A DNA stretch of 64,000 bases from Pyropia yezoensis (GCA_009829735.1 CM020620.1:15597186-15661185); one strand, 5' to 3'. Shown: positions 38,933 to 51,081, counted from the stretch's first letter. The notes: generated by a model from the sequence alone, not told the origin. Numbers and translations are program-made.

Positions 38933-41837
38933 ATAGATGGCCGCGGCAGAGCGAAAGAAAGTCGCTCAGCCCAGCCCAGGGTCACTCTTGATGACCCACG
39001 CGACGAGGCAGACGGAGAAGGGAAAAGGCCAGCCATGCGGCGAGCGTTCAGCCCGAGCGTCGCTCGCCACTGGGACCGTGGCGGGCAAAAGGGCCGCAAC
39101 CACCACGTCACCGACGAGGGGCTGTGGCGGCAGGAGAGGGCGGCGGGTGGGCGGCGGGAAGAGGAGCCAAAAGGGAAGAAAAGGCACTGGTGGTGACCGA
39201 CGTTGGCGACAGTCGCCACAACAGCGACGGCAAAAGCAGCAGCAGCAGCAGTGGCGGCAGGAGTGATGGCGACAGCGCCGAGTGGTACATAGCCAGTCAG
39301 GGCCAAATGTCGACCATTCTCGATGACATTCAAGGAGCTCGTGTACTTCAAGACATGCACGACATACGTGCTTGTAGAGGGGCCGAGGGGAGTAAGAGGA
39401 TGTTTTTTATTGTTTGAGCACGTCTGTTCTCGCGGAGCTACGAGCGACAGAAGCCAAGGGGACTGTCAGGAAGGTGCAGGTAATGTCGACCAGCTCATGG
39501 AGCCAATGGAAACACCTGGTTCGCGATCGATCCGGCCCAGCGGTGCACCGTGAGCAAATCAATCATGCTGAGTGTTGGCCGACGACGAACATGGGGCCGC
39601 CTGGGTGCTGTTCATAGCAGATAAAAAGCACTCTCTGCAGTAGAGAAAAAAGCATAACGCAGAGGGATCCCATGCCTAGATGTTGATGCTTAGCCAAAAA
39701 AAGGACAACATCTATCTCCATCTTCTCGTAGTGGTTTTTATGTCCAGGTCATGTGTACTTCTCTTGCTCTGGCATTGGAAGTAGCAAAGGAAAATGCGTT
39801 CGTCATGAACCTGCCTTCCTGGGGCCGTGAGGCGAGGTCGACATTTCCGGGACTGGTCGGCATTTGGCCCAGACTAGCTAGGCCTCGATACCATGCACTC
39901 GCGAGCTCTATATTTCTCCAATAATTTTCTGGCCAACGACCTGGCCCAGGTTCGTCCAGTAAGTGATGGACAGGAGCGACCGCTCTCGACGATTCCTCGC
40001 CGCATGTAGTATGTACCGGCTCACAGCGCACGATGGCATTTGGCCTTCAGCCAATAGATTCCCCGGAATACTGCATTCACATATTTCACCGTACATGGGA
40101 AGAATAGTTTGAAAGATCATCATCGCCTCGACTTTGAAATAATCTTTTGCCCAGGGGCAGGTTTCTGGTCGTCGCCGCGCCCCTCACTTCACCCTTCCGT
40201 CCCTGGGGCTGCCCCCATACCACGTCTCGTTGGGTGTCCAGGCTCCCCCACCATATTCACCGCCATCACCATTCGCACCCCGCGTCATGCCGAGAGCCCC
40301 CCCCACCCCCCCAGCATGGCCACCGCTGCCGACGGCCGTCGTCGCCGGAACAGCCGCCGACGACGCTGCCGCTACCGTCGCCGCGACCGCCGCCTGTCCC
40401 CAACGCGGCGGCGGCGAACACCACTGCCGCAGCCCCCGCGTCGATGCAAGCCTCCACCTGGTCCGCGTCCCCCACACTGGCGGCGGCGCGCATGGCGGCA
40501 GGGGCACTGGCAGCAGCGCCGGCCGACAGGCTCCCAGCCGCAGTCACCGCCGCTGACGGGGAGGAGTCACTGCCGCGGACGGGGGCGAGTCAACGCCGAT
40601 GGGGCCGCCGCCACACCTCACTACAATTTTTAGTGCGTCCGCGAGTGCCGCTGTCGCCCCGCCGGCCGCGTCGAGGCCCCCACCTCCTGCCGGTGTCGGA
40701 CACCGGCGCTCACGCCCCGGCCCCATCGCACCCTGCGGCGCAGGCTCCTCGGCAGCGGCGGGGGTGGCAATCGACCTCCGTCGCGGACGCGCGGTTGGAG
40801 GGGCGGAGAAAGCGCCGTAGACGCTTTCGGCAGCCCTCTGCCCCTCCTTCCGTTTGGCTTCATTGCGTGCAGTAAGGGGGGCAGGTTGCTGGACAGCCGC
40901 GACCCTCTCCGCCGCACCCTGCGCCCCCGCTCCCCTCAATGACTCGCCCACTTATATATTGCATGAGACCTTTCCACCTCCCCGCACGATCTCTTCTCTC
41001 GCGCCGTTCTTCCCCGCTCACATGAGAGACCTGCGCAAGGACGCCTCGCCACGCAGCCACCCTCAAACCCCATTCAGCTCAAGGTGGTGCCATCTCCTTA
41101 TCCCCCCCGGCAGTCCCTCTCCACCATAATACACGGCCATCAATAGTGCCATCAATAGTGCAGCTTCTGGAAGTCCGACGACCGCAGTCATGCGAGAGGA
41201 CGCCGTTCGCTCCACTGCCTCGTTCCTGGGCGAGCAAGAACATTCGAAAACTTTAAAAAAAATCATGTAGCCCGCAAGCGCAAATCAATTATCAAAAGCG
41301 TCCCTAATCAAAACAAAAAACTCGTGTGTGCATGGTACAGTACCCGAGCCCTAGCTACGGTGCCACCTCCGTTTTGGTGCACCGCACATCTCGTCACGAC
41401 CGTCTGAGACATTTGCTGTAAACACTTGAGTGTCCAAGATCGTCGGGAAAACGTATTGAATGCGGGCACTGCAGTGCCCCCGAGTTCAGTCTCCTGGGGA
41501 CTTGGTGGGATGGGATCTCCAGCGGCGTGCTCCCGTGCCCGCAACCGCAAGAACACTCGGGGCCACCGGGGAGTGCACGGCGTAGGCAGCTCCAGCTTGT
41601 CCCTCCCGTAGTCGCCGTCACCCGCACGTCCCCTTAGGCACCCGCTTCCACATCCTTCCCCAACCGTTTCCACAACTTTCCCCACCCGTTTCCACATCCT
41701 CCCCTTCCCTCTCACCCCTTTTCACCGGCTCCCTGGCTCCCATCAGGATCGTGCGCCGCCCCCCTCTCCTTTTTTCTTTTTTTTGGCCCCCTCCTTACTC
41801 CTCTGACCTCGGGCTGCCCCTCTCGGCGGCCAGCGGC
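38933..41837. other. 2.9-kb stretch without a supported gene
   Basis: Mixed sequence. 39200-40150 is less GC-rich and has no motif. 40260-40900 is CCG/CGG-rich with open frames on both strands. One reverse-strand frame at 40266-40547 has a segment like a single ankyrin repeat (MRAAASVGDADQVEACIDAG), too little to call a gene. 41640-41740 has several TTTCCACAnCCTTCCCC phrases, possibly part of the promoter region of the next gene. Confidence 0.4.
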
Positions 41838-42897
41838 ATGGCTCCCCCGTGCGGCCGGCGCGTGACGGCCTTTGCACCACCACTGCCCCAGCCGCTGTGC
41901 CCGTCGTCGTGGGCGTCTCAGCTGGGTTGGGGGTGTGGCGGCCTTCGCCGCCACCGCGGCGGTCGGGCGGCGGCGGCGGCGGCGGCGGCGGGACCCGCCG
42001 CGCCGCGGCGGTCGGCAGCGGCGGCATCGGCTGCGGCAGCTTCGGCATCAGCGTCAGCGTCGGCGGCTACCCCCCCCCCCCCCCCCGCTGCGGCCTCGTC
42101 CTCCTCCTCCTCCCCCCCCCCCCGGCAGCCGCCCCCACCGCGCCCGTGGTCATCCCCCCCCGGCCGGCGAGCGCGGCGCGCCCCCCCCCCCCCCCGTGGA
42201 AATCGCGCACGCACAGCACCTGCTCGTCGCGACCGAGGCGCTCGTGGACGCGGCATGGGAGACCATCCGCTCCCGGGAGCAGACGTTTGCGGCGGTCGCC
42301 GGCATGGTATCCCAGTGCCCGTCGGCGGCGGTGGGGGGGGACCTCGGCTGGTTCCGGCGGGGCGTTATGGCGCCCCCATTTGACGAGGCAGTCTTTTCGT
42401 CGGCCGCGGGGGCGGTGGTCAAGGTGCACTCGGCGTACGGGTGGCACCTGGTGCAGGTGCGTGGGCGGGAGGTGGTGCCGGGGGCGATGGAGGCGGAGGA
42501 GCTGGCCACCCTGCTGGCGCCGCCGCCGACGACGACGGCGTCCTCGTCGTCGTCGTCGTCCCCGACCACACCCGTGGCGGGCCAGCCACTCCCCCCCACA
42601 GAGGGGCCCCAGGTGGTGGACGTGCGGGAGGCGACCGAGGTGGCGCAGTGCCCCCCGCTGGCGGGCGTGACGTGGCTGCCCATGGCGGGCTACGCTGACT
42701 GGCAGGGCCCCTTTGAGGCGGGCACCCTCCTCGACCCCGCCCGCCCGGTGCTCGTCCTCTGCCACCGGGGGGTGCGGGCGGCAAAGGCGGCCGACTTTTT
42801 CCTCCAGCGCGGCTACAAGTACGCGCGGGTGGTGCGGGGGGGGGTCGACCGCTACGCGCGGGTGGTCGACCCGTCGGTGCCCCTGTACACAAAGTGA
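41838..42897 (+). CDS. PpiC (parvulin)-rhodanese protein, probably plastid
   Basis: The C-terminal two thirds are clear. A parvulin-type peptidyl-prolyl isomerase domain starts about 42195 (VEIAHAQHLLVATEALVDAA, GGDLGWFRRGVMAPPFDEAV, HSAYGWHLVQVRGREV). After a Ser/Thr/Pro linker comes a rhodanese domain (PQVVDVREATEVAQCPPLAG, active-site loop LCHRGVRAAKAADFF, with the Cys codon at 42760-42762). This pairing is known from chloroplast proteins of plants such as the Arabidopsis PpiC-rhodanese protein. The N-terminal part from the ATG at 41838 (MAPPCGRRVTAFAPPLP) looks like a transit peptide followed by an Ala/Ser run, but it is in a different frame from the domains; the switch must fall at one of the C runs at about 42069-42085, 42112-42123 or 42181-42195. 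A run-length error in the sequence is the simplest cause. Confidence 0.82.
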
Positions 42898-42910
42898 GTT
42901 GAGCAAGGAA

Positions 42911-42933
42911 GGGGGGGGGGGGGGGGGGGGGGG
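42911..42933. repeat. G23 homopolymer
   Basis: Twenty-three consecutive G just after the stop of the PpiC-rhodanese gene. Confidence 0.95.
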
Positions 42934-43254
42934 AGGGGGGGAAGGCGGGGTGAAGAAGGAAGTCCACCGACTGTGGCGTCAATGGGGGCGAGGGGTCGCG
43001 CGGAACTGGGGAGCGACCCGTGGCGGTCGCGCTGTTGGATGTTACACTGGCGGTGAGGTCGCGGTGGGGTCGTGGCAGTGCCCGGCGGGCATCCGTATCG
43101 GCATCCGGGAGGGACAGCGACGGCGTGGGGGGAGGGGGATGTTTTACTTGGTAGCGCGGCTGCGGCCGCAGCCGACGCGCTCCTCCATACATAAGTATAC
43201 ACCCTGGTCAAACCCTCTCTGCGCACGCACCCGCCGACGCAGCCGTCGCGTTCC

Positions 43255-46200
43255 TCACGGGGCGGCCGACGGCGGCGGCGGCGATTCCACGCCACCGGCG
43301 GCCACCCCTGCCCGCGGTACCGTGGGCGGGCTGGGGCGGTCCGGGGCATCCCCCCCCCGCGCGTCCGCCCTCCCCCCCTCCCCACCCCCTACCCCAGCAG
43401 CGTCGCCTGCCGCGCCTGCACCCGGCGGGGTGGTGCTGCCGCCAGAGCCCGCCGGCGGTGGCGGCGAGGAGTCCCCGCGCCCCTCCGCACTTTCCCCCGC
43501 CGGTGGCGGCGGCGGCGGAGCTAGCCGCTCGCCCAGCCCCGCGAGCACGTCGGGCGGGAGCTCCACGTTGACCCCCCCATCCTCGTCCTCCTCGTCCTCC
43601 CCATACCCCTCCTCGTCCTCGTCATCCTCACCGTCGCCGCCGGGCACGGGCGGCGCGCCCGTGCCCAGCTGCACCTCGTCCTCCTCCCCGGGCTTAGGCA
43701 CGTACTCGAGCAGCAGGTCCGCCTCGGAGGGTATCAGGGGGTCGCTGGAGGAGGGCGCCGCCGCCGATGACGACGACGATGGACCGGCACCGCCGCCGCC
43801 GTCTCTGGGTAGTCCACCACCATTTCCCCCGTCGCCGCCGCGGGCGGGGCCAGATGCTCCCCCTCCGGGGGCGGCGCCGTCAGCCGCCGGGCGGCGGCGC
43901 CCTCCCTCCCCTTCCTCCCCCCCCTCGGCGGGCTCCGCGTCGGCGACCGAGCCCGCCAGCATGGCCGCCCGCGCTGCCGACCGGCGGCGCTCCCGCCGGC
44001 GGCTGCGCGCGTTGAGAGCCAGCGACAGCGTCGTCAGGACGGCAACAGTCGCCAGCTGGCCCGCAACAAACCGGAGGCCCCGGTCGACCCGCCGCGGCGG
44101 CGGCACCCGCACCGGCAGCAGAGGCTCCCCGGGGGGCACCGCCGCCGCCGCAGCGGCGGGGAGGAGCGGCGTCACCGGCCGGCCCAGGACGGTGGCCATG
44201 GTGGCGAGCAGCTCGGGCACGCACGGCGTGCCGTCGGGGGCGGCCGCCGCCGCGGCGGCGGCTGCCGCGTCCGCGTCCCCGTCCCCGCCGTCGCCGTCGT
44301 CGTCGGTGAGGCCGTGCTCCATCAGCGCCATCTCGGGGGGAAGCGGCAGGTGCGCCCGCGCGTACGCGTCCGGGTCGTGCGCGGCGCCCGCTATGGAGAC
44401 GGTCGACGCAGCAGCGTCATATAGGGACGACGTGGACGACGCGCCTGAGCGCGCTGACCGCAGCGACCGCAGCGACGCGCGGGGGTTATAGCGGCTGCCT
44501 CGAACCCCGCCTTCCACCCCTTCCCCCCACCCACCATACCCGCCGGTGGACGCCCGCACCGAACGCCGCCGCCGCCCCGCCGGGACGGATGCCGACGCGG
44601 CCGCGCGCGCCGCCGCCGCCGACATAAGCAGGAAGCGGTCCACGTCGTCAATGGGGTCCTCCATCCCCTCCACTTGGTCAGGGGAGATGCCCCAGCCCCC
44701 CCCCTCCCCCTCCCATGGGTAGGGCACCCGCCGGTCGCCGCGGTCAATGCTCCCGTCGCCCCGCTCTGCGGCGGCCGCGCAGGTGACGAGGCCCTCCCAG
44801 ATGGCGTCCCGCCGTCCCCGTACGTACTCATAGTACCGGAGGCCCGCGGGGGGCGTCGAGTGCGCGTGCGTGGCCACCACCACCGTTCGGCTCCAGACGT
44901 CGGGGGAGAGGGCGGCGGTGACTTCGCGCATGGCCGCCGCCTCGGCACCGCCGGCGGCGGCGTCGTCAAGCCGCACAACGTAGAGGAGGAGGTGCATGCA
45001 GCTGTCGGCCGAGACGGCCAGCGCTCGCGACACCTTTCTCATTGTCCGCCGACGGCGGCTGTCATCGGGGATGCCTGGCGTATCAAACACCCGCATGGGG
45101 GTGCCGCTGAGGAAGGTGGTGTGCATGGTGGCGGCAGAGGGGTCCGGGCGGCCGCCCCATGGCCACCATCTCCTCCGTGGCGAAGGGGAAGGGGAAGAGG
45201 GGGACGACTCCGGGAGCAGTGGCACGGGGGGAAGGGGGGACGGGCGCCGAAAAAAGGGGCCCGCCCGCCACACTCGCGCCAGCAGCACCCTCGGTAGGTC
45301 CCACCAGCGGGCGAGCGGGCCCGTGGGTGCAGCAACCAGCGCGGTGCTGGGCGCGCCGGGCCCGCCCGTTGCAGTAGAGAGCGGTGGGACTGGGTGGGCC
45401 CCTTCGGTCGCCGTCGGTGGTAGCAGCGCCGGCTCCCCCGTCCCCGACGGGGGCGCTGGGGACGACGGAGGCCACGCCAATGCCTGCGACGTCGGCAGGG
45501 GGAGCGCCCCCCGCGACAGGGGCGACGGCGGCGGTCGATCGGCGGGGTGGTGTCGGCGGGTGGAGGTCACTACCGTCGCCGCCACTGCAGCGGCCGGGGT
45601 AGCAGACCCACCGCCGCCCCCTCCACCGCCCCCGCCACCGCCGTTGCCGGCCAGCACAGGCGGCGCCCCACTCTCGGGTGGCTCGAAAAAGCTGTGTGCG
45701 CTTGCGGGCCGCACCAGCCGCCGGCCGTCGGCCGACGAACCCGCCGACCGCCCAGCGGCAATAGAGGGTGGCAGTGGCGGCAGCAGGGGCGGGTCCGCAC
45801 ACTCCCCCCCTTCCCCCACCGGTAGTGGCAGCGGTGGCAGCGTTGGGGACGGTGGGCGGCCTAGCGGCGATGCCACGTCGGGCCGCCGCACCGCCTCCTC
45901 GTCCCCGGCGGCGGCGGCGGCGGGGTCCGGCGGGTCGTAACCCCCCTTGCGCCCCCCCCCCCCCCCCCCCCCCCGGGGCCCGCCCTCTCGAGCGCGCCCA
46001 GCAGCGCGCTCACAGTGGCGGTCTTGCCCACCCCCGCCCGCCCCGCCACCACCACCGTCAGGGTGCCGTGCGTGCGCGCGGCCGCGGCCGACAGCGCGTC
46101 GAGCGCCGAGGCGAGGCTCAGGCCGCCGCCGTCGCCGGCCCCATCACTGGCAGCGTAGAAGGCAGAATGGCGCCTGCCACCGCCGCCGCCGTCGTCGATG

Positions 46201-46376
46201 CCACCGCCGCCGCTATCACCCGCCGTCCCCCCGCCGCCGCCACCGCCGCCACCGCCACCGCCGCCGCCACCGCCGCCGCCGCCGCCACCCGTGGTGCGGC
46301 GGCGGGAAGAGCGGCGGGAGGAGCGTGGCCGCCTGGGCGGGGGGTGGAGAGCGCCCCATGAAGCAGCCCGCTGCAT
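43255..46376 (-). CDS. TOC34/TOC159-type GTPase with C-terminal membrane anchor
   Basis: From the ATG at 46376: a Gly/Arg-rich start, then the P-loop (VVVAGRAGVGKTATVSALLG). A C23 run at 45952-45974 follows, and the rest is in another frame. Downstream lies a Pro/Ser-rich insertion of about 230 residues, then the G3 motif (MRVFDTPGIPDDSRRRR), LLLYVVRLDD and the G4-like VVVATHAHSTPPAG, which matches the THA-S-APP form peculiar to TOC GTPases of the AIG1/TOC family. Near residue 640 of the main frame is one transmembrane segment (LRFVAGQLATVAVLTTLSLA), then basic residues and a long acidic, Pro-rich tail. The order GTPase then C-terminal anchor is that of TOC34; the role would be preprotein recognition at the plastid outer envelope. 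The insertion between G1 and G3 and the long tail are unusual; introns have not been excluded. Confidence 0.78.
45952..45974. repeat. C23 homopolymer inside the TOC-like GTPase gene
   Basis: A run of 23 C where the reading frame of the GTPase must change: the P-loop is in one frame before it and the DTPG motif in another after it. Confidence 0.95.
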
Positions 46377-47036
46377 GATAGCCGCAAGCTTGGGGGGACG
46401 GCGCGACGCATGGGCAGTGGCGCGCGCTCGGGGCCACCAATCGCTGCGGACCGGGGGCAGGTGGGGAGTGGGGTAAACGCCGTGGTGGAGAAGAGGGAGG
46501 GGAGGAGATCACTGCGGTAGCGGACCAAGAGGGGCGGTGGCGAGATGAGGCCCGCAGGCAGAGGCACGTGCGGCACGTGAGGATGAAGGCTCCCCGCCCG
46601 TCTCTGTTACGAACTAACGAGCCGAGGCTTGGCGCGGGAAGAGCAGAAGCAATACGGGCTCTGTGAGCTCTTGGAAAACAAATACACGTTGACTCACAAT
46701 TGTATTGTGCCTGGATCTGTCCGAACCTTTTCAACCAGCCGGCTACTTCGAACGTTGGTCTTGCTCGTCTCCATTGGCCAGGTCGAGGCCACCCCTTGAA
46801 TATTTGAAAAAAAGAAGGGTTCCTTCTCCCTCCGCCACGCACTCCGCCTTCCGAGGAATCCCGCCGTCCACCGCCACATGTGTGCACACACCGCACCCAC
46901 ACGCTCCTCCCAGCCACGGCCGCCCCACGTTCTTCACTGTAGTCTATAGAAGCTACCCAAGCGCAGCGCGAGTCAGCCGCCTTTGGCATCCTCTGGCCCC
47001 CCTCCTACTTCCGCGTCTCCTCTCTTCTTGCCCGGC
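46377..47036. promoter_or_regulatory. Divergent intergenic region
   Basis: 660 bp between the start of the TOC-like GTPase gene (minus) and the next gene (plus), less GC-rich from 46600 to 46850. It presumably holds both promoters; no specific element is recognised. Confidence 0.4.
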
Positions 47037-48002
47037 ATGTCTGCGTCCGGCTCTTCTTCCTCTCCGGCGGCCTCCCCCTCCCCCTCTTCCCGGCCGGTGG
47101 CGGCCACCGCCGCTGCCGCCACGCCTGGTGCGGGCGCGCGCAGCGCCGCGCGCTCGTTTAGCGCCGCGCTCGCGGCTGCACTCCACATGGCCATCCGCGA
47201 CGCACGGCGGCTGGCCGACGCGGCCGAGACGCCCCTGCCCCATCGACCGCCCGCCCCTGCCGCGCAGCCAGACGCGGCGGCAGTGGCGGCTGCGGCGGTG
47301 GTCGCGGCGGATGCGGCGGCACTGGCAGCGGCGGCCCGTACCGCGGCGGCCGCCCCGCCGCCACCGCCCCTCGACGTGGCGCCCGTGGTAGCCGACGCGC
47401 GGGCGCAGCTGGCAAAGTTGGAGCGTCAGTTGGAGACGTATTATGGCGTGAGCGGCGACTGGGATGCGGCCGAGCGGGGGGGGGGGGCGCCTGGCAGTGT
47501 GGGCGGGATGGATGGCCGCCTGGCGCCAGCCGCCGGGGCCACCGCCTCCGCCGCCGCGGCAGCGCAGATGGCCGCGGGGACCACTGTTGGCGGCGGGGAC
47601 GGCGGTGGTGACAACGAAGACACTGCAGCCGCCGCCACCCCCGACGCGGCCGTAGACCCCGCCGCGGCCGACACGGACGACCCGACCGACAGTGAGGACG
47701 ATGACGGGGCAGCGGCGGCGTGCACCCCGCGCCTTGAGGACTATGGCCTTTCTGAGGGCCCTCACGGCTGGCGTTCCAGCAGCAGTGACCCCACCACCGT
47801 CGCGGGCGTGGCCGCCGCCGGCGCCTCGGCGTCGGTGCCGCACGCAGCAGCGGCGGCGGCGGCAGCAGCGGCAGCTGCTGCCGCCGCTGCGGCTGCCGCT
47901 GCGGCCGAGCGGCGGGGCGGCCGTGGCGGCCCGCCGGGAGGGGGGGTGGTGCCGCCACGTAGTCGCCGGGTGCTGACCTTTTCGCCGGGCGCGGACGACT
48001 GA
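47037..48002 (+). CDS. Ala-rich protein of unknown function
   Basis: 321 codons from the ATG at 47037 (MSASGSSSSPAASPSPSSRP). Most of it is Ala/Gly/Pro-rich, including a run of about 20 Ala near the end. Parts that look like real protein are a helix after residue 40 (ARSFSAALAAALHMAIRDAR, then RLADAAET), a coiled-coil-like helix (VVADARAQLAKLERQLETYY), an acidic stretch (DTDDPTDSEDDD), TPRLEDYGLSEGPHGW, and a basic end (RRVLTFSPGADD). I do not recognise the family. The single long frame, its good ATG and the position opposite a divergent gene favour a real gene, but GC-rich sequence gives long open frames by chance. Confidence 0.5.
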   Translation: MSASGSSSSPAASPSPSSRPVAATAAAATPGAGARSAARSFSAALAAALHMAIRDARRLADAAETPLPHRPPAPAAQPDAAAVAAAAVVAADAAALAAAARTAAAAPPPPPLDVAPVVADARAQLAKLERQLETYYGVSGDWDAAERGGGAPGSVGGMDGRLAPAAGATASAAAAAQMAAGTTVGGGDGGGDNEDTAAAATPDAAVDPAAADTDDPTDSEDDDGAAAACTPRLEDYGLSEGPHGWRSSSSDPTTVAGVAAAGASASVPHAAAAAAAAAAAAAAAAAAAAAERRGGRGGPPGGGVVPPRSRRVLTFSPGADD

Positions 48003-48984
48003 AACTGTCAGCGGCCGTTTGGCTGCCGCAGCTGGCTGCCGCTGGCCCCCTGCGTGGCTGTGCCGCCGCTGCCACCGCGCCTGGCCCCTACGGCCGCTCA
48101 ATTGTCCACAGTGGGGGGGGGACGGGCAGGAGCAGACCAGCACGGGGCTGGGTGTTGGGTGGGAGGGGGAGGCCTCTGTACGTGTGGGCGTGCCCCACTC
48201 CCCTTCCCCGCCCTCCTCAGCCCTCTGGTGGGTCAGTGGCCACTGGTGGCTCGAGGAACCAAGGTGTGGGGGGAGGAAGCGGCTGCAGGGGTGGGGATCC
48301 CCCACACGACGGCCATCACCGCCCCACGTGGGCGTGGACACGGCCACGTCGTTGAATCTGTGGTGGGCGTAGTGGCTGCCGCCACGGTGCCACCCAGTTT
48401 AGGGCACTGCCGAGGCGGTGGGGGGGGCGACCCCCGACCGCACGGCCGCTCACCCTGCCAAGGGTGGCTGCGGTGGCCACCCGTGAGTGGTTGGCGTCCT
48501 GTCGTCGGCCATCGTGGTCTGGCCGGCATGCCGCGTGCGCGGTGCCGTTCTCACCTAAATGGTGAAGGTGTGCGCAGGGAGTCCCAGTCAAGGAGAGGGC
48601 GAACCTGCTGGCGGCACTGACGCGAGTTCTAGCAAGATCATCGACGTGCTCAGGGACATGAGCCGGCGCATTCCGTTGCGAGATCCACGTGGGCTTCTCG
48701 CCGGCACCCGAGAAGGAGCGCATCACAGCACGTCCGATGCTTGGCACGGTCAGAGACCGCACATCAGCTACATAGAGCTCAGCCTGTGCACCACGGACTG
48801 AATGTGCCAAAGGACCAGCACTCTTACAACCCTCCCGCCTGCACTGGTCGCCAGGCGACCGCACCGCCAATAGCACTGGAAGCAGGCGATCAGGCGAAAT
48901 ATGTGACATACAAACACGAGATGAAGAGAAGAAAGATGAACGACAGCGATGTCCGCGCCGCCGCCCGCCTACCAACCATTTATC
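48003..48984. other. Intergenic, no gene seen
   Basis: About 1 kb between the Ala-rich gene and the converging uL22 gene. It contains only shadow frames, with a CCCACnCnGGG-rich part at 48100-48500. Confidence 0.45.
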
Positions 48985-50035
48985 TTACGCGCGGGCGCCC
49001 GTGCGCAGGCGGGTCTGCTTTCCCTTCTTGGACGACCCCTTGACCCCGTCCGCGCTCGCCTCTCCCCGGGCGACCGACTCATCCTGCTGCACCAACCACA
49101 TCTCCACGTGGCACGGGTGCGACATGTACGCGTTGATACGACCGTGGGCACGGTACGTCCGGCGGCGGCCCTGCATGGCCTTGTTGACCTGGATGTGCTC
49201 AATCATCATCTTCTCCGTGTCGAGGCCCTTGACCTCGGCATTGCTCTCCGCGTTCTTCAATAGCGCCAGCAGAAAGTTGACCGACTTGACGGGCCAGCGC
49301 CCGTTGCACACCTTGTGGTTCTTGGTCTGAGCCTTGCGGCCAACACCATACCGGTACCGGCGGAACGGGATAATGTCCTTCTTCACCAGCACATCCTCGA
49401 GGAACTTCTGGGCACGGGGGAGCGCGAGCCCCTTAAGGGCAGCAGCAGACTCACGTGTGTTCTTGAAATGAACACGCAGGTCGCTACCGCGGGCCTTGAC
49501 GGCTGTGGCCCACAATAGCAACCGGAGGCAGGATGTAGCCATGTGGCGAGATAACACGAGGGGCGACGGATGGACCACATAAAACAGTCGAAATAGGAGG
49601 ACAACAGCAGAGTGGACAACACGCGAAAAACAAAGGAACATGTCGGTTAGACACCAAAACTCAAAACGATCGCAGCAAACCGCGCCATGCCGCACAGTGC
49701 AACGAAAGCAACCACGGAAAGACAAACAGCGAAGAACTGAACCAGCAGTGCAGTCACACAGACGCTGGCTCCCACCGGTGCCGTCACAGGGCCGCCACAG
49801 TAAAGCCGACCAAGCGCGGGCGCAGCCCGCAGTGCCGCGTGCGCAAATACAAGCGCAACACCTGCACAACGCCGCAGCCACTGGCTCCTCCAGCACGCGC
49901 GTCAACGCCACCGTCGCGTCAAGGGGGCGCCGACGAGGCGGAAACAATTTACGGCGGAGGGGACAACAGAAACAAAGCGGGCAGAACGAACGTACACTTC
50001 ACATCATTCTGGGGCTCACGGCTGTAGCGAACCAT
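48985..50035 (-). CDS. RPL17: 60S ribosomal protein uL22 (RPL17), two exons
   Basis: Exon 1 is at about 49997-50035 ([13 protein letters not shown]), exon 2 at about 48985-49503, starting with [20 protein letters not shown]. An intron of roughly 490 bp lies between. Together they give about 185 residues, the usual length of eukaryotic uL22, and all conserved blocks are there: [83 protein letters not shown]. uL22 lines the nascent-peptide exit tunnel of the large subunit. The exon borders that best fit the family's length (after AAG, before GCC) are not a clean GT-AG pair; GT-AG alternatives would drop a few residues near position 12, so the exact splice sites need transcript data. Confidence 0.93.
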
Positions 50036-50841
50036 CGTGCCTAGAGGGTGTAGCCGGCTGGTCCCGTCCGCGGGGAACGCGGGGCGTGGGTGGGGAAGAT
50101 GGACCGAGCGGGCAAGGCGCGACCAAGGCGGAGTGGACGTCCCCACTCCCGACCGCCCCCACGACCGCGACGCTCGGGACGCGACGCGATCGCCAACCCC
50201 AGCGTGGTCGGGACGATTGGCAAACGACCAATTGAGCCAGCTGTCCAACGCGATTTAAATGCTTGGAAGACCGATTAGATTCAGTTGCAGTTTTGTCGCG
50301 TACATACTTATATGTATTGGCGATGTCACTGTACGATCCGGACACGCTTAAGGTCGATTCGTGCCTCACAAGCGCTCTAGGAATGTCCCCAGTTACGACG
50401 CTGATTGGTCAATAACAGAGTCCGGCACTTGAACCTAGAACAGCGACAGGCCGCACATTGAGCAGCGATGTACTAAATCTCACTGTTTTTGTTTCCGAGA
50501 TACTTATTTCATATAGTCTACAGACAAACAGAGGTCTCACAAACAGGGTTGTTGAAAATGAATCTATTTTCTTTGTCGCGGCGTCCATTATATTAATTGC
50601 CATCATTTTCATTGCTAATTCAATCTATTGATGTGAGTAAATACACAATGCTGTCTTGCACCCCGTGCGTGAGATATCTGCTTCGCCTTGGGAGCTGTTT
50701 GCGACCCGGCCCACCCTTTCCCCCAAAAGCCCCGCGCGGGCTCCTTCGCACTTGCCCCTATTGTGCACGTTGCGTCGTGTAGTGACGTAACATGGACTCT
50801 CGCACAATCCCATCCTGTTACGGGGGGTGGATTGCCCACCC

Positions 50842-50960
50842 GCCCTCATCCGCGCCACGCAACCCTCCAGGGCTTGTCACGTCGTAGGGGGGTACCACCT
50901 GCCCTCATTCGCACCACTCGTCCATCCAGGGCCTGTCAGTTCGTAGGGGAGTGGCACTCG
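50842..50960. repeat. Two tandem copies of a 59-bp repeat
   Basis: Copies begin at 50842 and 50901; both read GCCCTCAT-CGC-CCAC...TCCAGGGC-TGTCA-GT-CGTAGGGG with scattered differences. Confidence 0.75.
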
Positions 50961-51050
50961 CCGCGGCAGTGGTGAGTCGGGCCAGCACCGCCGCTCAGCC
51001 CAACGTCGTTGAGAGCGCAAGGGCAGCCGACGACGCCTCACCGTAGGATA

Positions 51051-51051
<1 letters not shown>

Positions 51052-51080
<29 letters not shown>
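51052..51080. repeat. G29 homopolymer
   Basis: Twenty-nine consecutive G, the longest run in the window. Confidence 0.95.

Positions 51081-51081
<1 letters not shown>

Noticed and set aside
40266..40547. Ankyrin-repeat gene
   Set aside because: Only one repeat-like segment is seen, inside GC-rich sequence; too short to call.
47037..48002. Assignment of the Ala-rich protein to a kinetochore (SKA-like) family because of LEDYGLSE
   Set aside because: A short phrase in low-complexity surroundings is not enough; left as unknown.
48316..48975. 219-codon minus-strand ORF upstream of uL22's end
   Set aside because: No motif; composition like neighbouring chance frames.
48985..49947. uL22 as a single 320-residue exon
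   Set aside because: The first 130 residues of that frame are unlike uL22, whereas [13 protein letters not shown] lies 500 bp upstream as a separate exon.
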